Shown: positions 43,487 through 54,259 of the stretch, piece by piece
Layout: each line of letters begins with the position of its first letter
How positions within the stretch are numbered: position 1 is the first letter of the stretch
Assembly: GCA_963931925.1 (NCBI GenBank)
Contig: OZ007570.1
Span: forward strand, 71,297,546 to 71,361,545
DNA from: Onchidella celtica
Lineage: Eukaryota; Mollusca; Gastropoda; Systellommatophora; Onchidiidae
Direction of reading: 5' to 3'
DNA length: 64,000 nt
Made by a program: the position numbers and the translations under genes
Notes under the pieces: generated by a model
Told to the model about the DNA's origin: nothing
What the model saw: only the letters and a program-made list of their open reading frames with translations
The model's database searches: none

Positions 43487-44592
43487 TTGGCAACATATCA
43501 GTGGAAAAACATGTCTGACAAGGAGGTGAAGGAAAATATTAGAACCCTAAAGAACAAGCACAAGGAACCAGAGGATAAAATCATGACGGATCGACTGAAG
43601 AAAGAAGAGCTAGAGCAAGCGCTAAAAGCCCTAACCACAGAAAAGTCTCCAGGACCTGATGGAATAACAAATGAGATGCTTATTCATTTGGGAGAGACAG
43701 CCAAAAGAAAACTACTCCAACTATTTAATGCTTCATGGAAGAATGGAGAAATACCTGCCACTTGGAAAAAGGCAACCGTTATCCCCATCAAAAAAGAAGG
43801 TAAACCAGGTAATAAACCAGAAAACTACCGACCCATCAGTCTAACCAGCTGTCTGTGCAAACTACAAGAAGGGTTGTTAATGCAAGATTCGTGTGGTATC
43901 TGGAAAGCAATCAAATCCTTGTGAATGAACAAGCCGGGTTCAGACGAAGTCGATGTACAGAAGACCAGGTTACCTACATCACACAGGTCATAGAAGACGG
44001 CTTCCAAGGAGGAAAGAAGACGTTAGCCGTATGGGTCGATATGGAGAAAGCCTTCGACAGAGTATGGAGAGGTGGAATGATACTGAAACTGTTGCAGGCT
44101 AAAGTGACGCACAATATGCTAAAATGGATCTGCAGCTACCTATATGGAAGAAAAGCTAGAGTGTCATCTCAAGGAACCCTAAGCAGAGAAACCAAATTGA
44201 GGCATGGAGTGCCACAAGGAAGGGTTTTATCACCAACATTGTTCCTATTATATGTCAATGACCTGAAAGGAACACTTTGTAGAGAAGTAAAGGCAGTGAT
44301 TTATGCAGATCACCTTGCTCTGCTCTCCTCCGATAGTAATGCGGGAGCGGCCAGACAGAGATTACAGATCACCCTGGACCACCTACAAGACTGGACAGAA
44401 ACATGGTGTATGAAGCTAAATGCTCACAAGACAAACTACACTGTATTCAGCCGTTCTCCAAAGCTGGACAACATCACGCTAAATGTAGGCAAACACACTC
44501 TTAAGAAAAATGAATCACCCAAATACCTTGGTGTGCACTTTGATACCAGGTTTACATGGAACAACCAGATAGCAGAAGGCGTTTTAACCTGA
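43487..44592 (+). pseudogene. LINE reverse transcriptase, mutated active site
   Basis: The RT starts with KSPGPDGITNEML and NYRPISLTSCLCKL. It changes frame near 43860, then reads VNEQAGFRRSRCTEDQ, WVDMEKAFDRVW (motif A), RHGVPQGRVLSPTLF (motif B, Arg in place of the usual second Gly) and VIYADHLALL (motif C). The second catalytic Asp of YADD is replaced by His, so the enzyme would be inactive even without the frameshift. The coding homology ends at about 44580. Confidence 0.85.
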
Positions 44593-44621
44593 GAGCCTTA
44601 AATTTTACAAAATATAATTAC

Positions 44622-45270
44622 TGTAACAGCTGAGGTTGTTCTAGCACATTATAATAGGGGGAGTCAGTTGATCTAACTACAACCCTTTAGAAAACGAAAC
44701 TATTACAACTGTAAAAAAGATAAACACGAGATCCGACGATCGATTAAATAATACTAAAATTTAATAACTGTATACTGAAAAATAAAATACTAGGAAGGCA
44801 CCAGAGAACACCTAACAACTAAATATCCTGTGCCACACGAGGAAACGCAGTAGTGCTGGAAACTCACTTACTCACCAACCAACCACGTACATGAGTCTGT
44901 ATATATAGATACTTCTATAGAAAGTTCCCGAAATTAATCTAACCTCTGCCCTCGCCCGAAACACACAAACTAACTAATCACGTATCAATGCGTCACCAGG
45001 TTACATCACTCAAGGCCAAATCTGGCGTAATCATCTAGTTCTACGACCTTATGGAATGTTCAGGAACATATCAATGTTTACCAACAAAGGGTCAACACCC
45101 AACAACAACCAAGCGAGGGAAAAAACACTGCTCACAAGAAAGGGAAGGCGGGGTCACTGGATACACGCTGGGCCAATGTCAACAATAAAAGGAAAAAAGA
45201 AGTGAACACATGCTCAGTCACCAGTATGACAAGCAACGGGGAGGGAAAGGGGTAGCTTGCAGATGCTACA
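44622..45270 (-). repeat. Solo LTR, family D, TSD ATTAC
   Basis: It begins TGTAACAGCTGAGG, ends AGATGCTACA and is 649 bp. ATTAC flanks it at 44617-44621 and 45271-45275. It is homologous to 61781-62366. Orientation is inferred as minus from a TATATATA segment that would read TATA-like on that strand in the other copy. No internal domain of this family is in the window. Confidence 0.85.
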
Positions 45271-45736
45271 ATTACTACTCATAGAAAGACGTAAAGGTGT
45301 ACTGAGGCATATTTTAAAAGGTCTTGAAGTTGACACTTTCACCCCCCCCCCCCCCCCACTTAAAAAAAAAAAGACCACAAAACGTGTTTTCACAGAGTAG
45401 AATTAAAAAGTATGACATAAAAATTTCGCCGTGCGCCTCAATTTACACATTTAAAGAGATCGAAGCTCAACTCAGATCGCATCTGTGCATTCCCTGGGAC
45501 AGCGGGCCAACTAGTAATCACAAAATAAGCTACCTCAAACAAGGTCTAGAATTATAGCTGAACTGTGAAAACAACTCAGCATTTTCTCTCTATAACTGGC
45601 ATTGTTTCTGACTTCAGCGCATTCTCCGAAAGGTGGCGGTAACAAATCCGTGCACGCAAAAAGCGCCGGCTGTTCGATCCTGCCGTGTCGAGTATTTAGA
45701 TTTCATGGAAGGCGGGGACATTTACTCTGTAACACC

Positions 45737-46490
45737 TGTCCCGAGTAAGGTTGGTGGCCTTGTACGCCACGAGAGTAGAGGGGGTAAACTAGGCGAGGGA
45801 AAGCATGATTTTAAATTTGTTTACGAGCGTGAAAAGATAGACACGACTCGCTAAAATTGGTACCGTGTGCAAAACCCTCCGGGGTATAAATAGGTGGAGG
45901 TGCTCAACACGAGCGTTCCCCTCCAGAGTTTGGCTGCACGAGATGACGGTCTGTGTGATCGTGGGGAACCATTGTGTTAATTTTCTTATACGAGGGCGTG
46001 AGTGAATCGCCTTGTGAATCGTTTGAACCCTGAAGATTGTCGTTTGAAGAATGTCGTTTGAAGGTTGGAGGTCTTGAAGAAGGCATGGGTACCCTTCGAG
46101 ACAGTCTATCCAAGAGGGCGTGAGTGAATCGCCGTGTGAATCGTTTGAACCCTGAAGATTATCTTTTGAACCAGGGAGACGTGAAAGTGTCAACGAGAAG
46201 AATAGCTGTTGACAAGGGCTTTTTAAGTATCATTAAGTCCTAGGAAAAAGGGATTCGTAAATAATAGCTAAGTCCTCGATAGGGATTTTTGCATGTCTTT
46301 ATTATTATTATTTTTTTTTTTTTTTGCTTTGATTGTACATTTGGCCTATTTATGAGTTGGAATTAAATAGCGTGTTTCATTTGAAAATTTCGCTCCATGT
46401 GTCCGTTGGTCGTTGGTCTGCTTGCTTGGTTTGGTACTTACTTTAAAGGGAGATAGAATTAAGAACAGTTCACAAAATCGTCCTGTGACA
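45737..46490 (+). repeat. 5' LTR of gypsy element C
   Basis: It starts TGTCCCGAGTAAGG and ends CGTCCTGTGACA. A promoter-like GGTATAAATAGG is at about 45884. There are two copies of a roughly 118-bp internal repeat (GAGGGCGTGAGTGAATCGCC at about 45984 and 46113). A primer site follows immediately. A related insertion lies at 40777-42392 in opposite orientation. Confidence 0.82.
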
Positions 46491-46492
46491 AA

Positions 46493-46510
46493 TGGGGGCT
46501 CGTCCGGGAT
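46493..46510 (+). promoter_or_regulatory. Primer-binding site, tRNA-Pro-like
   Basis: TGGGGGCTCGTCCGGGAT, two bases after the LTR, is the well-known complement of the 3' end of tRNA-Pro used by many LTR elements. It confirms the LTR boundary and the plus orientation. Confidence 0.88.
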
Positions 46511-47175
46511 CTAAACCATTGTGACACAAGCGAGTAAAATTGATTTGAATTGTTAGGACGTGAATCGTCTGGGATCTAAACTGTTAGGACACATACGAGT
46601 GGTCCGAGTTATATAAATATTTTTGAGTCAGACCAGCGGCCATGGATGTGAATACCTTTTTAGAGTCACCAAAACCGGAGAATTTGTTGAAATTTAAGAA
46701 ACCGGATTTATTGCTGATTAGTAAGAGATTGGGACTTGATTATGTAAAAACTAGCTTCAGGAAAGCAGAAATAGCTAGATATATTGCCGAATATTACGTG
46801 GATGACCATATATTCGAAGAAGATGATCTGACTCAGTTTGAAACTAAAGCACCAGTAACTGAAGAAGTGAATATTGACTTACAGAAAGAGAAGATGCGGT
46901 TTGAACTAAAGCAGAAAAAGCTATAATACGAAGAGAAAGAAAGAGAAAGATAAGAGAAAGAAAAGGAAAGACAACATGAGCTGGAGAAAGCGAGACCAGG
47001 AATTACTAGTAGATCACATGAACCTAGTTTTCTGGCTAGTGGGGAAATAAGGTTGGTCCCCCCCCCCCCTTTAATGAGAGGGAAATGGACAATAATATTT
47101 CCAACATTTCGAGACGGTGGCCCATAGTTTAAACTGGCCCAAACAACATTGGCCATTGATGCTACAGAGTATGAT

Positions 47176-48291
47176 TGTCACGAGTGGAGTGAGTGCAATT
47201 AAGGGGATTGCTACAGAGCGGGTGTAGAGTAAGAAGGGCTCACAGTAGACAGCAAGTTAAGCGTGCTGTTGTGAGTAGTGGGGGGGTATGAAGGAGGCGA
47301 AAGCGCTGTATAACTATCACTGCAAGTTAGAAGGCCCGACGGAGCGGACCTGTGAATAAGAGCCCATCGGGCGGACATAAGGGAAGCAGTCGAGAAGACT
47401 AGTGAGAGAGTCTTTCCAGTAATGACTGGTATGTAGAACGTTGATTGATTATTATGATTGATGTATTATATTATATTCGTCTATTACCATGATGTGAATA
47501 AGTATATGTGAGGAATGTGGAAGTCCTTGATATTGGATATAGCAATGTGCGCCATGAGCGATAGATGAAAGTGAGTTCATGGATTTGTAGCGCGAGTGAG
47601 TAGTGTGTACTCCGATGGAAGTGTGTTACCGTAAGATGTGTGGTAAGTGAAAGGTGAACTAGTGTGTGTACGCTTCATGGATTGTAAGGAGAGGTGGAGT
47701 GAATAGAAATGGTAGGGTATTATACCAATGTAATGTTATTCTTGTAGGTGTCGGGGACGGGCCGAAGAGCCACCTCGATGAGCACAAGTGATAGGCCAGC
47801 ATAGGGCCGGAGGCCATACATAGGCCAGAAGTGAGACTGTCGGGGCCGGACAGTAGAGGCACATAAAGTCGTGGCAGTCGGGCCACGGACAGGGACGTAG
47901 ATATGAGAGCGAATGAGATACTATATTATTGCCATGATGATGGGCAAGTGAACTGATAAGTTGTATGGCAATAGGAAGGTGATGTTGAGAGACTGCGGTG
48001 CCAGTGAATCATTAATGTACTATTAAGACCCTGAGGGGAGAGGCTGAGGCCGAAGTGCCTTTAGGAGTAACTACCGGATTGTGGATCCGAGGGAGAGTGT
48101 GTGTGAGAATAAGGCCGTTGTACGGCAGTTCATTTCAATAATATAATGTATGTAATTGCGCTATTATATGTATAATTAGGTTTAATAAATGTGTGAGTCT
48201 GATGGGTTGTTTTGTTAAGTGTTAAACTTGTTTGTTCGTGATTGTCGTCCTGTCATAAACTATTACATCTCCCAGTCTGGGATTTGTGACA
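47176..48291 (+). repeat. 5' LTR of copy A2
   Basis: It begins TGTCACGAGTGGAGTGAGTG and ends GGGATTTGTGACA. A polyadenylation-type TTTAATAAATGTGTGAG lies at about 48180. Confidence 0.95.
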
Positions 48292-48328
48292 CTGGGGGCT
48301 CGTCCGTTGTGACACTGGGGGCTCGTCC
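48284..48328 (+). promoter_or_regulatory. Tandemly duplicated LTR end plus tRNA-Pro primer site
   Basis: TGGGGGCTCGTCC occurs at 48293-48305 and again at 48316-48328. Each copy is preceded by TTGTGACAC, so the last bases of the LTR plus the primer site are duplicated with a 23-bp period. Only one copy is expected. Confidence 0.88.
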
Positions 48329-49274
48329 TGTTTACCTGTGGTCATTTTGACATTGTGTATTCGTTATATCTAGTTGTTTTTCTGTTGTGCTAGGAATTCG
48401 TGCTGTTGTCTTTGTTCGTGGGATGAATGGAAATTTCATGATGATATGATTTATGTATGTTTATGAATAATAATATGTATTGATGCATGTATTGCTATGA
48501 ATAGGTATTAATGTGTATGTAAAATTTCTGCAGAGAGTGTGCGTGCCAGCCTGTAGAGGTCAAGCAGCCAGAGCTCCGAGAAAACGGGAGAAATTTAGAT
48601 CAAGGGTGAAAGTTAAGTGAAATTCTGAAATTTTGTACCCTGGATTGAGGGCTGTCTTTTCTTCTGTCTTTTTCCGCTGTTTTTCTGTTTTCGTTGTAAT
48701 TGATTATATGGGCGGTGGCGCGGGTTTGCTGTGTTGAACTTAGTTTATCCTTTTAAAAAGGTGTGGTAAACTTTGGAACTTCGTTCATCACAGTGAACAG
48801 TTCTGTAGGGACCTGTAATATTGTTTAGATTGTAGCGTCGATATCTTCTCTGTTCCGCAGGAAGACGTATTCTCTTGTCCCTCTTTCTACCTATCTATAG
48901 ATACGTTCTTTTTTTTCAGACTCTGTTCTTGTTCGTACCGTGTTGTGTAATCGGCGTAGCAGGTTGCATTTTTTTTCCATTATAGTTTTTTTTTGTAGAA
49001 GCTTTGTCCTAGTCCGGTTCGTTGTCCTTGACGTACTTGTGGTCCTTCTACTGTATTTCTTCATTCTTGTCGTTTCTAGTTTCTTTTATAATTAATAGTG
49101 CTAGGCATTTTATAGATACAGAATTAGTTTTGCTGTAAAGGTAAATTTCTGAATTATATTCTGAACTGGGTATTGTTATATCTGGTGTGATCTCAGGTCT
49201 CTGGGCGTATCGTTAGTGATCATACCGACAGGTTGGTCGTCTTATAATAGATACCATAACCATAAATCTGTGAA
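48329..49274 (+). other. Leader of copy A2
   Basis: About 950 bp of T-rich untranslated sequence lie between the primer site and the gag ATG. No gene is seen. Packaging signals would be expected here but cannot be read. Confidence 0.6.
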
Positions 49275-51974
49275 ATGGCGGAACTCCAACAACTAATGAA
49301 GTTGGGTAAGGAACTTGGCCTGGAGGGAGAGGAGCTACGCGACTGGATTAAAGAACAGCAGGCAGAAATGCGCGATGAGCGTGCTAAGGATAGAGAGCGA
49401 GAAAAAGAGGCTCAAGAGCGACAGAGAGAAGAGGAAAGAGAGGCTAAGGCGCAGCAACAAGAAAGAGAGGCTAAAGATAAGGAACAGGAAAGGGAGTTTA
49501 AGTTAAAGGAGTTAGAAGCTCAGCAACAGGAGAGACAGGCTAAGGAAAGGGAGCAGGAGATAAGGTTAAAGGAGATAGAAGCTCAAGAGCGGGAGACAGA
49601 CGCGCGAGTAAGAATCGCGGAATTAGAACTCAAAAAGAATGCGCCAACAGAAACAGTTGAGCGGCAGGTACATAATAAAGGTGGTGTTAGGATTAAGCTC
49701 CCTACGTTCGACGACCGGAAGGACGACATAGACGCCTTCCTTTACAGGTTCGAATTGAACGCACAATTGCAATGGGGGGAAAATAAGGAATTATGGGCCA
49801 CGTACCTGGCATCGCTATTGCAGGGACGAGCGTTAACCTACTTTAAAGAGCTACAGCGCGAAGACGTGCAAGATTACGATAAGCTGAAGGCTTTGCTGCT
49901 TCGCCGATTTGCGCGTACCGAGGAATATTTCCGGGAGCAGTTTAGGCGAGCACGTGCAGATACCAGAGAGGACTTTGCTGCCTTCGTCGCGAGACTAACG
50001 GAGTATTTCGCGAACTGGGTAGACTTGGCGCATGTGGGCACGGATTTTGCTAAACTGAAAGACTTAATGATCCGTGACCAGCTGTACGCGTCGTGCCACA
50101 AAGATCTGGTGGCTTTCCTGAAAGAGAACGAACCCGCGACGGTGCAGGAGGCGTCTAAGTTGGCGGAAGCATACCGTACGGCACATCCGTCCAAACCAGT
50201 CGCCAGGGCGTACGTCCAAGATGCTGGGTACGTCGCCGTTGTCGAGGGGTCGCCGGCAGGACTTAGGGACAGGTCGCGTCAGCGTGGTGCCTATAGCGGG
50301 CAAGCCCAGGGGCAGCGTAGGGGCTATCACCAATCACCGGCATATGGATCCGGTAAGTTTGACCGAGCAGGAGGGCTAGGTCGCGGTAATGGCCGGGGGC
50401 GAGTTGTGACCTTTGCCGATGACCGACGGCATAGGGACTTTAGTTCCGGTCGCGAAGGGTCACGAGGACCCAGGCCTAGGGCAGCACAGGGAGCGGAGTG
50501 TTGGACTTGCGGACGCGTGGGTCACTTTTCGCGCGAGTGTAGGGCCGCGAAGTGTTGGAACTGCGGAAGAGCAGATCACATCAGCGTGAACTGCCCTGCA
50601 GGTAGGATAGCGGCGAACGTGGACAGTAGCTCCAGTCCATGTTCCCCAAATAAATTTCATCATGCGGCTGCGTGTGTTACATCGGACAACGGAGGCGGAC
50701 AGTATTCTAAGTGTCCCAGTTGTGAGAAGTTATTATCTTCCGGTGTTTTACCTTGTGGGAGAAAGATCCCCGTCATAAATTCATGTCATACAGGAGGTGG
50801 TCTTAGGGTTTATCCGGGGTTTGTTGGGGACGAACCGGTCTCGGTTTTACGAGATACAGGATCTACCGTTGTGGGAGTGCATAGGGATTGCATTCGGGAT
50901 TCACAGCTTACAGGTGAGACTGTCCCGTGCATCCAATTTTCGGGGGCCACTGAGAAGTTACCCATGGCAAGAATAGTGATAGATACACCTTTCCTTAGCG
51001 GGGAAGTCGAAGCAGTCGTTGGTTGTTTTCCAGGCGCCCAGCTCATCATTGGGAATGTATCACGGGTGGGTTCCCCTTCCGATGAGAACGTGCAAGCATG
51101 GTCGCAATCAAAAGGTATTGACTTTTGCGCCGCGGTCGAAACACGTCGACGGGTAGTGGATAAAGATAAGATTAGACCTTTGGCAACGCCAGCGGTCAAC
51201 CTAGATATCACGCCAGAGCGCTTGGCGAGATTACAAAGGGAGGACCCATCATTAAACCCATGTTTTGGGGAAGCGCGAACCGAGAAAACGAGGAAATATA
51301 AAAACGGACCATCTTCTTTTTTTGTCCAGGGGGGCATTCTGTTCCGTATGTACGTCACAGTGGCTTCCGTTCAAAAGCAGGTCGTCGTGCCACGGTCGTT
51401 GAGTGCTACAGTATTGCGTCTGGCCCATGATGTTCCATTAGCGGGTCATATGGGAAGTGCTAGAACCAAGGAGAGAGTTCTGAAAGATTTTTATTGGCCA
51501 TCGATACATAGAGATGTACGGCTGTATTGTAAGACGTGCAGTGCGTGCCAAAAGACGACGCATAAGGGTCGTTCGCCCCAGGCTCCTCGTCAAAAGATCC
51601 CCACGGTTTCGGAACCGTTTAAAAAGGTTTCGATAGACCTTGTTGATTTAAGAGAAAGACTATCTTCGGCGCGCACTATGGCAGAAGAAGCTTCTGGTAT
51701 CGCTTCGAAAAGAGCAAAAGACTATAAAGATAGAAGTTCCAAACTGAGAATTTTTAAGCCAGGAGACAAGGTTCTGTTGTTGTTACCTACAGACCATAAT
51801 AAGTTATTGATGACATGGAAAGGTCCTTATGTTATTGAGCGAATTGTTTCGAAGGTAGATTACGCTATCCACATTGATGGATCAGTAAAGGTTTTCCACG
51901 TTGATATGCTGCAGAGGTTTCATGAGAGACCAAAGTATCTGTATTCTCATACTGGTGTTGAAGGACATAACTAA
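49275..51974 (+). CDS. Gmr1-like Gag-protease-integrase polyprotein with integrase core deleted
   Basis: The 899-codon frame starts at the ATG at 49275. Residues about 15-120 are a Glu/Lys/Arg/Gln coiled coil. A gag capsid-type domain follows (about 135-300: IKLPTFDDRKDDIDAFLYRF). Two CCHC knuckles follow (CWTCGRVGHFSREC and CWNCGRADHISVNC, about 409-441), then protease VLRDTGSTVVG (about 523-533). The integrase H2C2 zinc region is at about 716-765. After KVSIDLV the frame jumps to DLRERLSS, so the DDE core is missing (about 175 codons relative to A1, in frame). The GPY/F end (KGPYVIERIV) is kept. The frame ends YSHTGVEGHN at a second deletion. It could still make Gag and protease. Confidence 0.9.
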   Translation: MAELQQLMKLGKELGLEGEELRDWIKEQQAEMRDERAKDREREKEAQERQREEEREAKAQQQEREAKDKEQEREFKLKELEAQQQERQAKEREQEIRLKEIEAQERETDARVRIAELELKKNAPTETVERQVHNKGGVRIKLPTFDDRKDDIDAFLYRFELNAQLQWGENKELWATYLASLLQGRALTYFKELQREDVQDYDKLKALLLRRFARTEEYFREQFRRARADTREDFAAFVARLTEYFANWVDLAHVGTDFAKLKDLMIRDQLYASCHKDLVAFLKENEPATVQEASKLAEAYRTAHPSKPVARAYVQDAGYVAVVEGSPAGLRDRSRQRGAYSGQAQGQRRGYHQSPAYGSGKFDRAGGLGRGNGRGRVVTFADDRRHRDFSSGREGSRGPRPRAAQGAECWTCGRVGHFSRECRAAKCWNCGRADHISVNCPAGRIAANVDSSSSPCSPNKFHHAAACVTSDNGGGQYSKCPSCEKLLSSGVLPCGRKIPVINSCHTGGGLRVYPGFVGDEPVSVLRDTGSTVVGVHRDCIRDSQLTGETVPCIQFSGATEKLPMARIVIDTPFLSGEVEAVVGCFPGAQLIIGNVSRVGSPSDENVQAWSQSKGIDFCAAVETRRRVVDKDKIRPLATPAVNLDITPERLARLQREDPSLNPCFGEARTEKTRKYKNGPSSFFVQGGILFRMYVTVASVQKQVVVPRSLSATVLRLAHDVPLAGHMGSARTKERVLKDFYWPSIHRDVRLYCKTCSACQKTTHKGRSPQAPRQKIPTVSEPFKKVSIDLVDLRERLSSARTMAEEASGIASKRAKDYKDRSSKLRIFKPGDKVLLLLPTDHNKLLMTWKGPYVIERIVSKVDYAIHIDGSVKVFHVDMLQRFHERPKYLYSHTGVEGHN

Positions 51975-52785
51975 TGTCGTGTCATTCTTTGATGATATAG
52001 CATGCCATACGTCGACATGGTCTGAGCATATTCAGACACTAACAGTAATTTTTCAACGATTACGTCATTTTGGGTTAACGGCTAAACCCGCAAAGATGGA
52101 TTTGGCATGTCCAGAGATAATATTCTTAGGACATATTGTGGGTAGAGGTGTTCAGAGACCTGAAGTAACAAAAATTGACAAGTTAGTAGGGTTGCAAATC
52201 CCTAAAACAAAGAAACAAGTCAGAAGCTTAGTGGGAATTTTAAATTATTACAGAAAGTTCATTCCAAATTTTTCCTCCTTGTCATCTTCTCTTACTGACC
52301 TTACTAAGAAGGGACAACCCGATAAGGTCCAGTGGACGTCTGAATGTCAGACAGCATTTGATAATTTGGTGACAGCATTATCATCGTCACCCATTCTGAT
52401 ATTACCCGATTTTCGATCTAATTTTATCCTCAGAACGGATGCGTCGGACTCTGGTGTCGGCGCTTGTCTTCTACAGGAGAAGAACGAATGTCTCCATCCT
52501 GTATGTTATGTCAGTAGGAAGTTATTGCAGAGAGAAAGAAAGTATTCTGTGATAGAGCGTGAGTGTCTTGCCATTGTGTGGTCCGTCCAGAAACTAGGAC
52601 GTTATCTCATGGGACGAGAATTTTGTATCCAGACAGACGACAAGCCACTGACATTTTTGTCGAAGAATCGTTCGTCCAGCCCACGCTTGTCTAGATGGGC
52701 ATTGGCTTTGCAGCCGTATACCTTCGTTATTCAACCAATTCCAGGAACCAGCAATCATATCGCCGACTACCTTAGTCGAGCCTAG
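51960..52785 (+). pseudogene. Gmr1-like RT C-terminal half and RNase H of copy A2
   Basis: Coding resumes with VLKDITNVVSFFDDIACHT, the RT active site, in another frame from gag. Everything in the RT before it (about 690 bp compared with A1 1980-2672) is deleted. Intact RNase H follows (RTDASDSGVGACL, ERECLAIVW, TDDKPL, with Asp in place of the usual His) and ends HIADYLSRA at 52785. An RT without its fingers and first palm Asp cannot work. Confidence 0.88.
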
Positions 52786-53143
52786 GGCAAGATTTCAGGA
52801 GCTTATACATCGGAGGACAGGAACATTGACAGGATCTGTGTGAATGAGTCGACTTTAAAATATTGACATTATAAATATGATATGAAGAATGGTTGATAGG
52901 TTGAATGGTTTTTGATTCGGTATTAAGTATGGTGGTTAGTTAGCTATTCATGATGTGACACATATATGCATTTTTCAGGCCATATTGATCCCCATATTTT
53001 CCCCTGATTTCGGTATTTTATATACTAGGGGAACTGCTAGGTCATTTTTTTTTTAGTGTAGGTTTTGCTCACGCTCACTCGTTGACAGTCATCTTGATGC
53101 GATTTGAAATTAATTGCATTAATTTTTTTGGGGTGGGGGATGA
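52786..53143 (+). other. 3' untranslated region and polypurine tract of copy A2
   Basis: It is shorter than in A1 (about 360 against 570 bp). GGGGTGGGGGATGA directly precedes the LTR. Confidence 0.75.
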
Positions 53144-54259
53144 TGTCACGAGTGGAGTGAGTGCAATTAAGGGGATTGCTACAGAGCGGGTGTAGAGTAA
53201 GAAGGGCTCACAGTAGACAGCAAGTTAAGCGTGCTGTTGTGAGTAGTGGGGGGGTCTGAAGGAGGCGAAAGCGCTGTATAACTATCACTGCAAGTTAGAA
53301 GGCCCGACGGAGCGGACCTGTGAATAAGAGCCCATCGGGCGGACATAAGGGAAGCAGTCGAGAAGACTAGTGAGAGAGTCTTTCCAGTAATGACTGGTAT
53401 GTAGAACGTTGATTGATTATTATGATTGATGTATTATATTATATTCGTCTATTACCATGATGTGAATAAGTATATGTGAGGAATGTGGAAGTCCTTGATA
53501 TTGGATATAGCAATGTGCGCCATGAGCGATAGATGAAAGTGAGTTCATGGATTTGTAGCGCGAGTGAGTAGTGTGTACTCCGATGGAAGTGTGTTACCGT
53601 AAGATGTGTGGTGAGTGAAAGGTGAACTAGTGTGTGTACGCTTCATGGATTGTAAGGAGAGGTGGAGTGAATAGAAATGGTAGGGTATTATACCAATGTA
53701 ATGTTATTCTTGTAGGTGTCGGGGACGGGCCGAAGAGCCACCTCGATGAGCACAAGTGATAGGCCAGCATAGGGCCGGAGGCCATACATAGGCCAGAAGT
53801 GAGACTGTCGGGGCCGGACAGTAGAGGCACATAAAGTCGTGGCAGTCGGGCCACGGACAGGGACGTAGATATGAGAGCGAATGAGATACTATATTATTGC
53901 CATGATGATGGGCAAGTGAACTGATAAGTTGTATGGCAATAGGAAGGTGATGTTGAGAGACTGCGGTGCCAGTGAATCATTAATGTACTATTAAGACCCT
54001 GAGGGGAGAGGCTGAGGCCGAAGTGCCTTTAGGAGTAACTACCGGATTGTGGATCCGAGGGAGAGTGTGTGTGAGAATAAGGCCGTTGTACGGCAGTTCA
54101 TTTCAATAATATAATGTATGTAATTGCGCTATTATATGTATAATTAGGTTTAATAAATGTGTGAGTCTGATGGGTTGTTTTGTTAAGTGTTAAACTTGTT
54201 TGTTCGTGATTGTCGTCCTGTCATAAACTATTACATCTCCCAGTCTGGGATTTGTGACA
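53144..54259 (+). repeat. 3' LTR of copy A2
   Basis: It is 1116 bp and almost identical to the 5' LTR. It is followed by ATGAT and then by gag sequence of element C. Confidence 0.95.

Larger units (their letters stand above)
40103..44585 (+). mobile_element. Jockey-type LINE, 3'-truncated, split by LTR DNA
   Basis: A GC-rich 5' untranslated region begins at about 40103 (GCCCCCGTGCTGGGGCCAT), exactly where the foldback arm ends. Endonuclease coding starts before 40776, is interrupted by 1616 bp of LTR-derived DNA, and resumes at 42393. Reverse transcriptase follows to about 44590, where the homology stops before the thumb and 3' end. Several stops and frameshifts show that it is dead. The clade assignment (Jockey/X-element-like) is by general resemblance. 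Confidence 0.82.
47176..54259 (+). mobile_element. Complete, internally deleted Gmr1-like element (copy A2), TSD ATGAT
   Basis: The element is 7084 bp with ATGAT at 47171-47175 and 54260-54264. The 1116-bp LTRs have equal length, and by eye only two differences (A/C near 47288 and A/G near 47645). Inside are a duplicated primer site, a 1-kb leader, an open gag-protease-integrase frame lacking the integrase core, and an RT-RNase H remnant lacking the N-terminal half of the RT. It is a young but non-autonomous copy. Confidence 0.95.

Noticed and set aside
47659..47886. Identical 75-codon minus-strand ORFs inside both LTRs of copy A2 (also 53627-53854)
   Set aside because: They are identical because the LTRs are. 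They lie antisense in the LTR, are absent as open frames in the older LTR copies, and have no domain.
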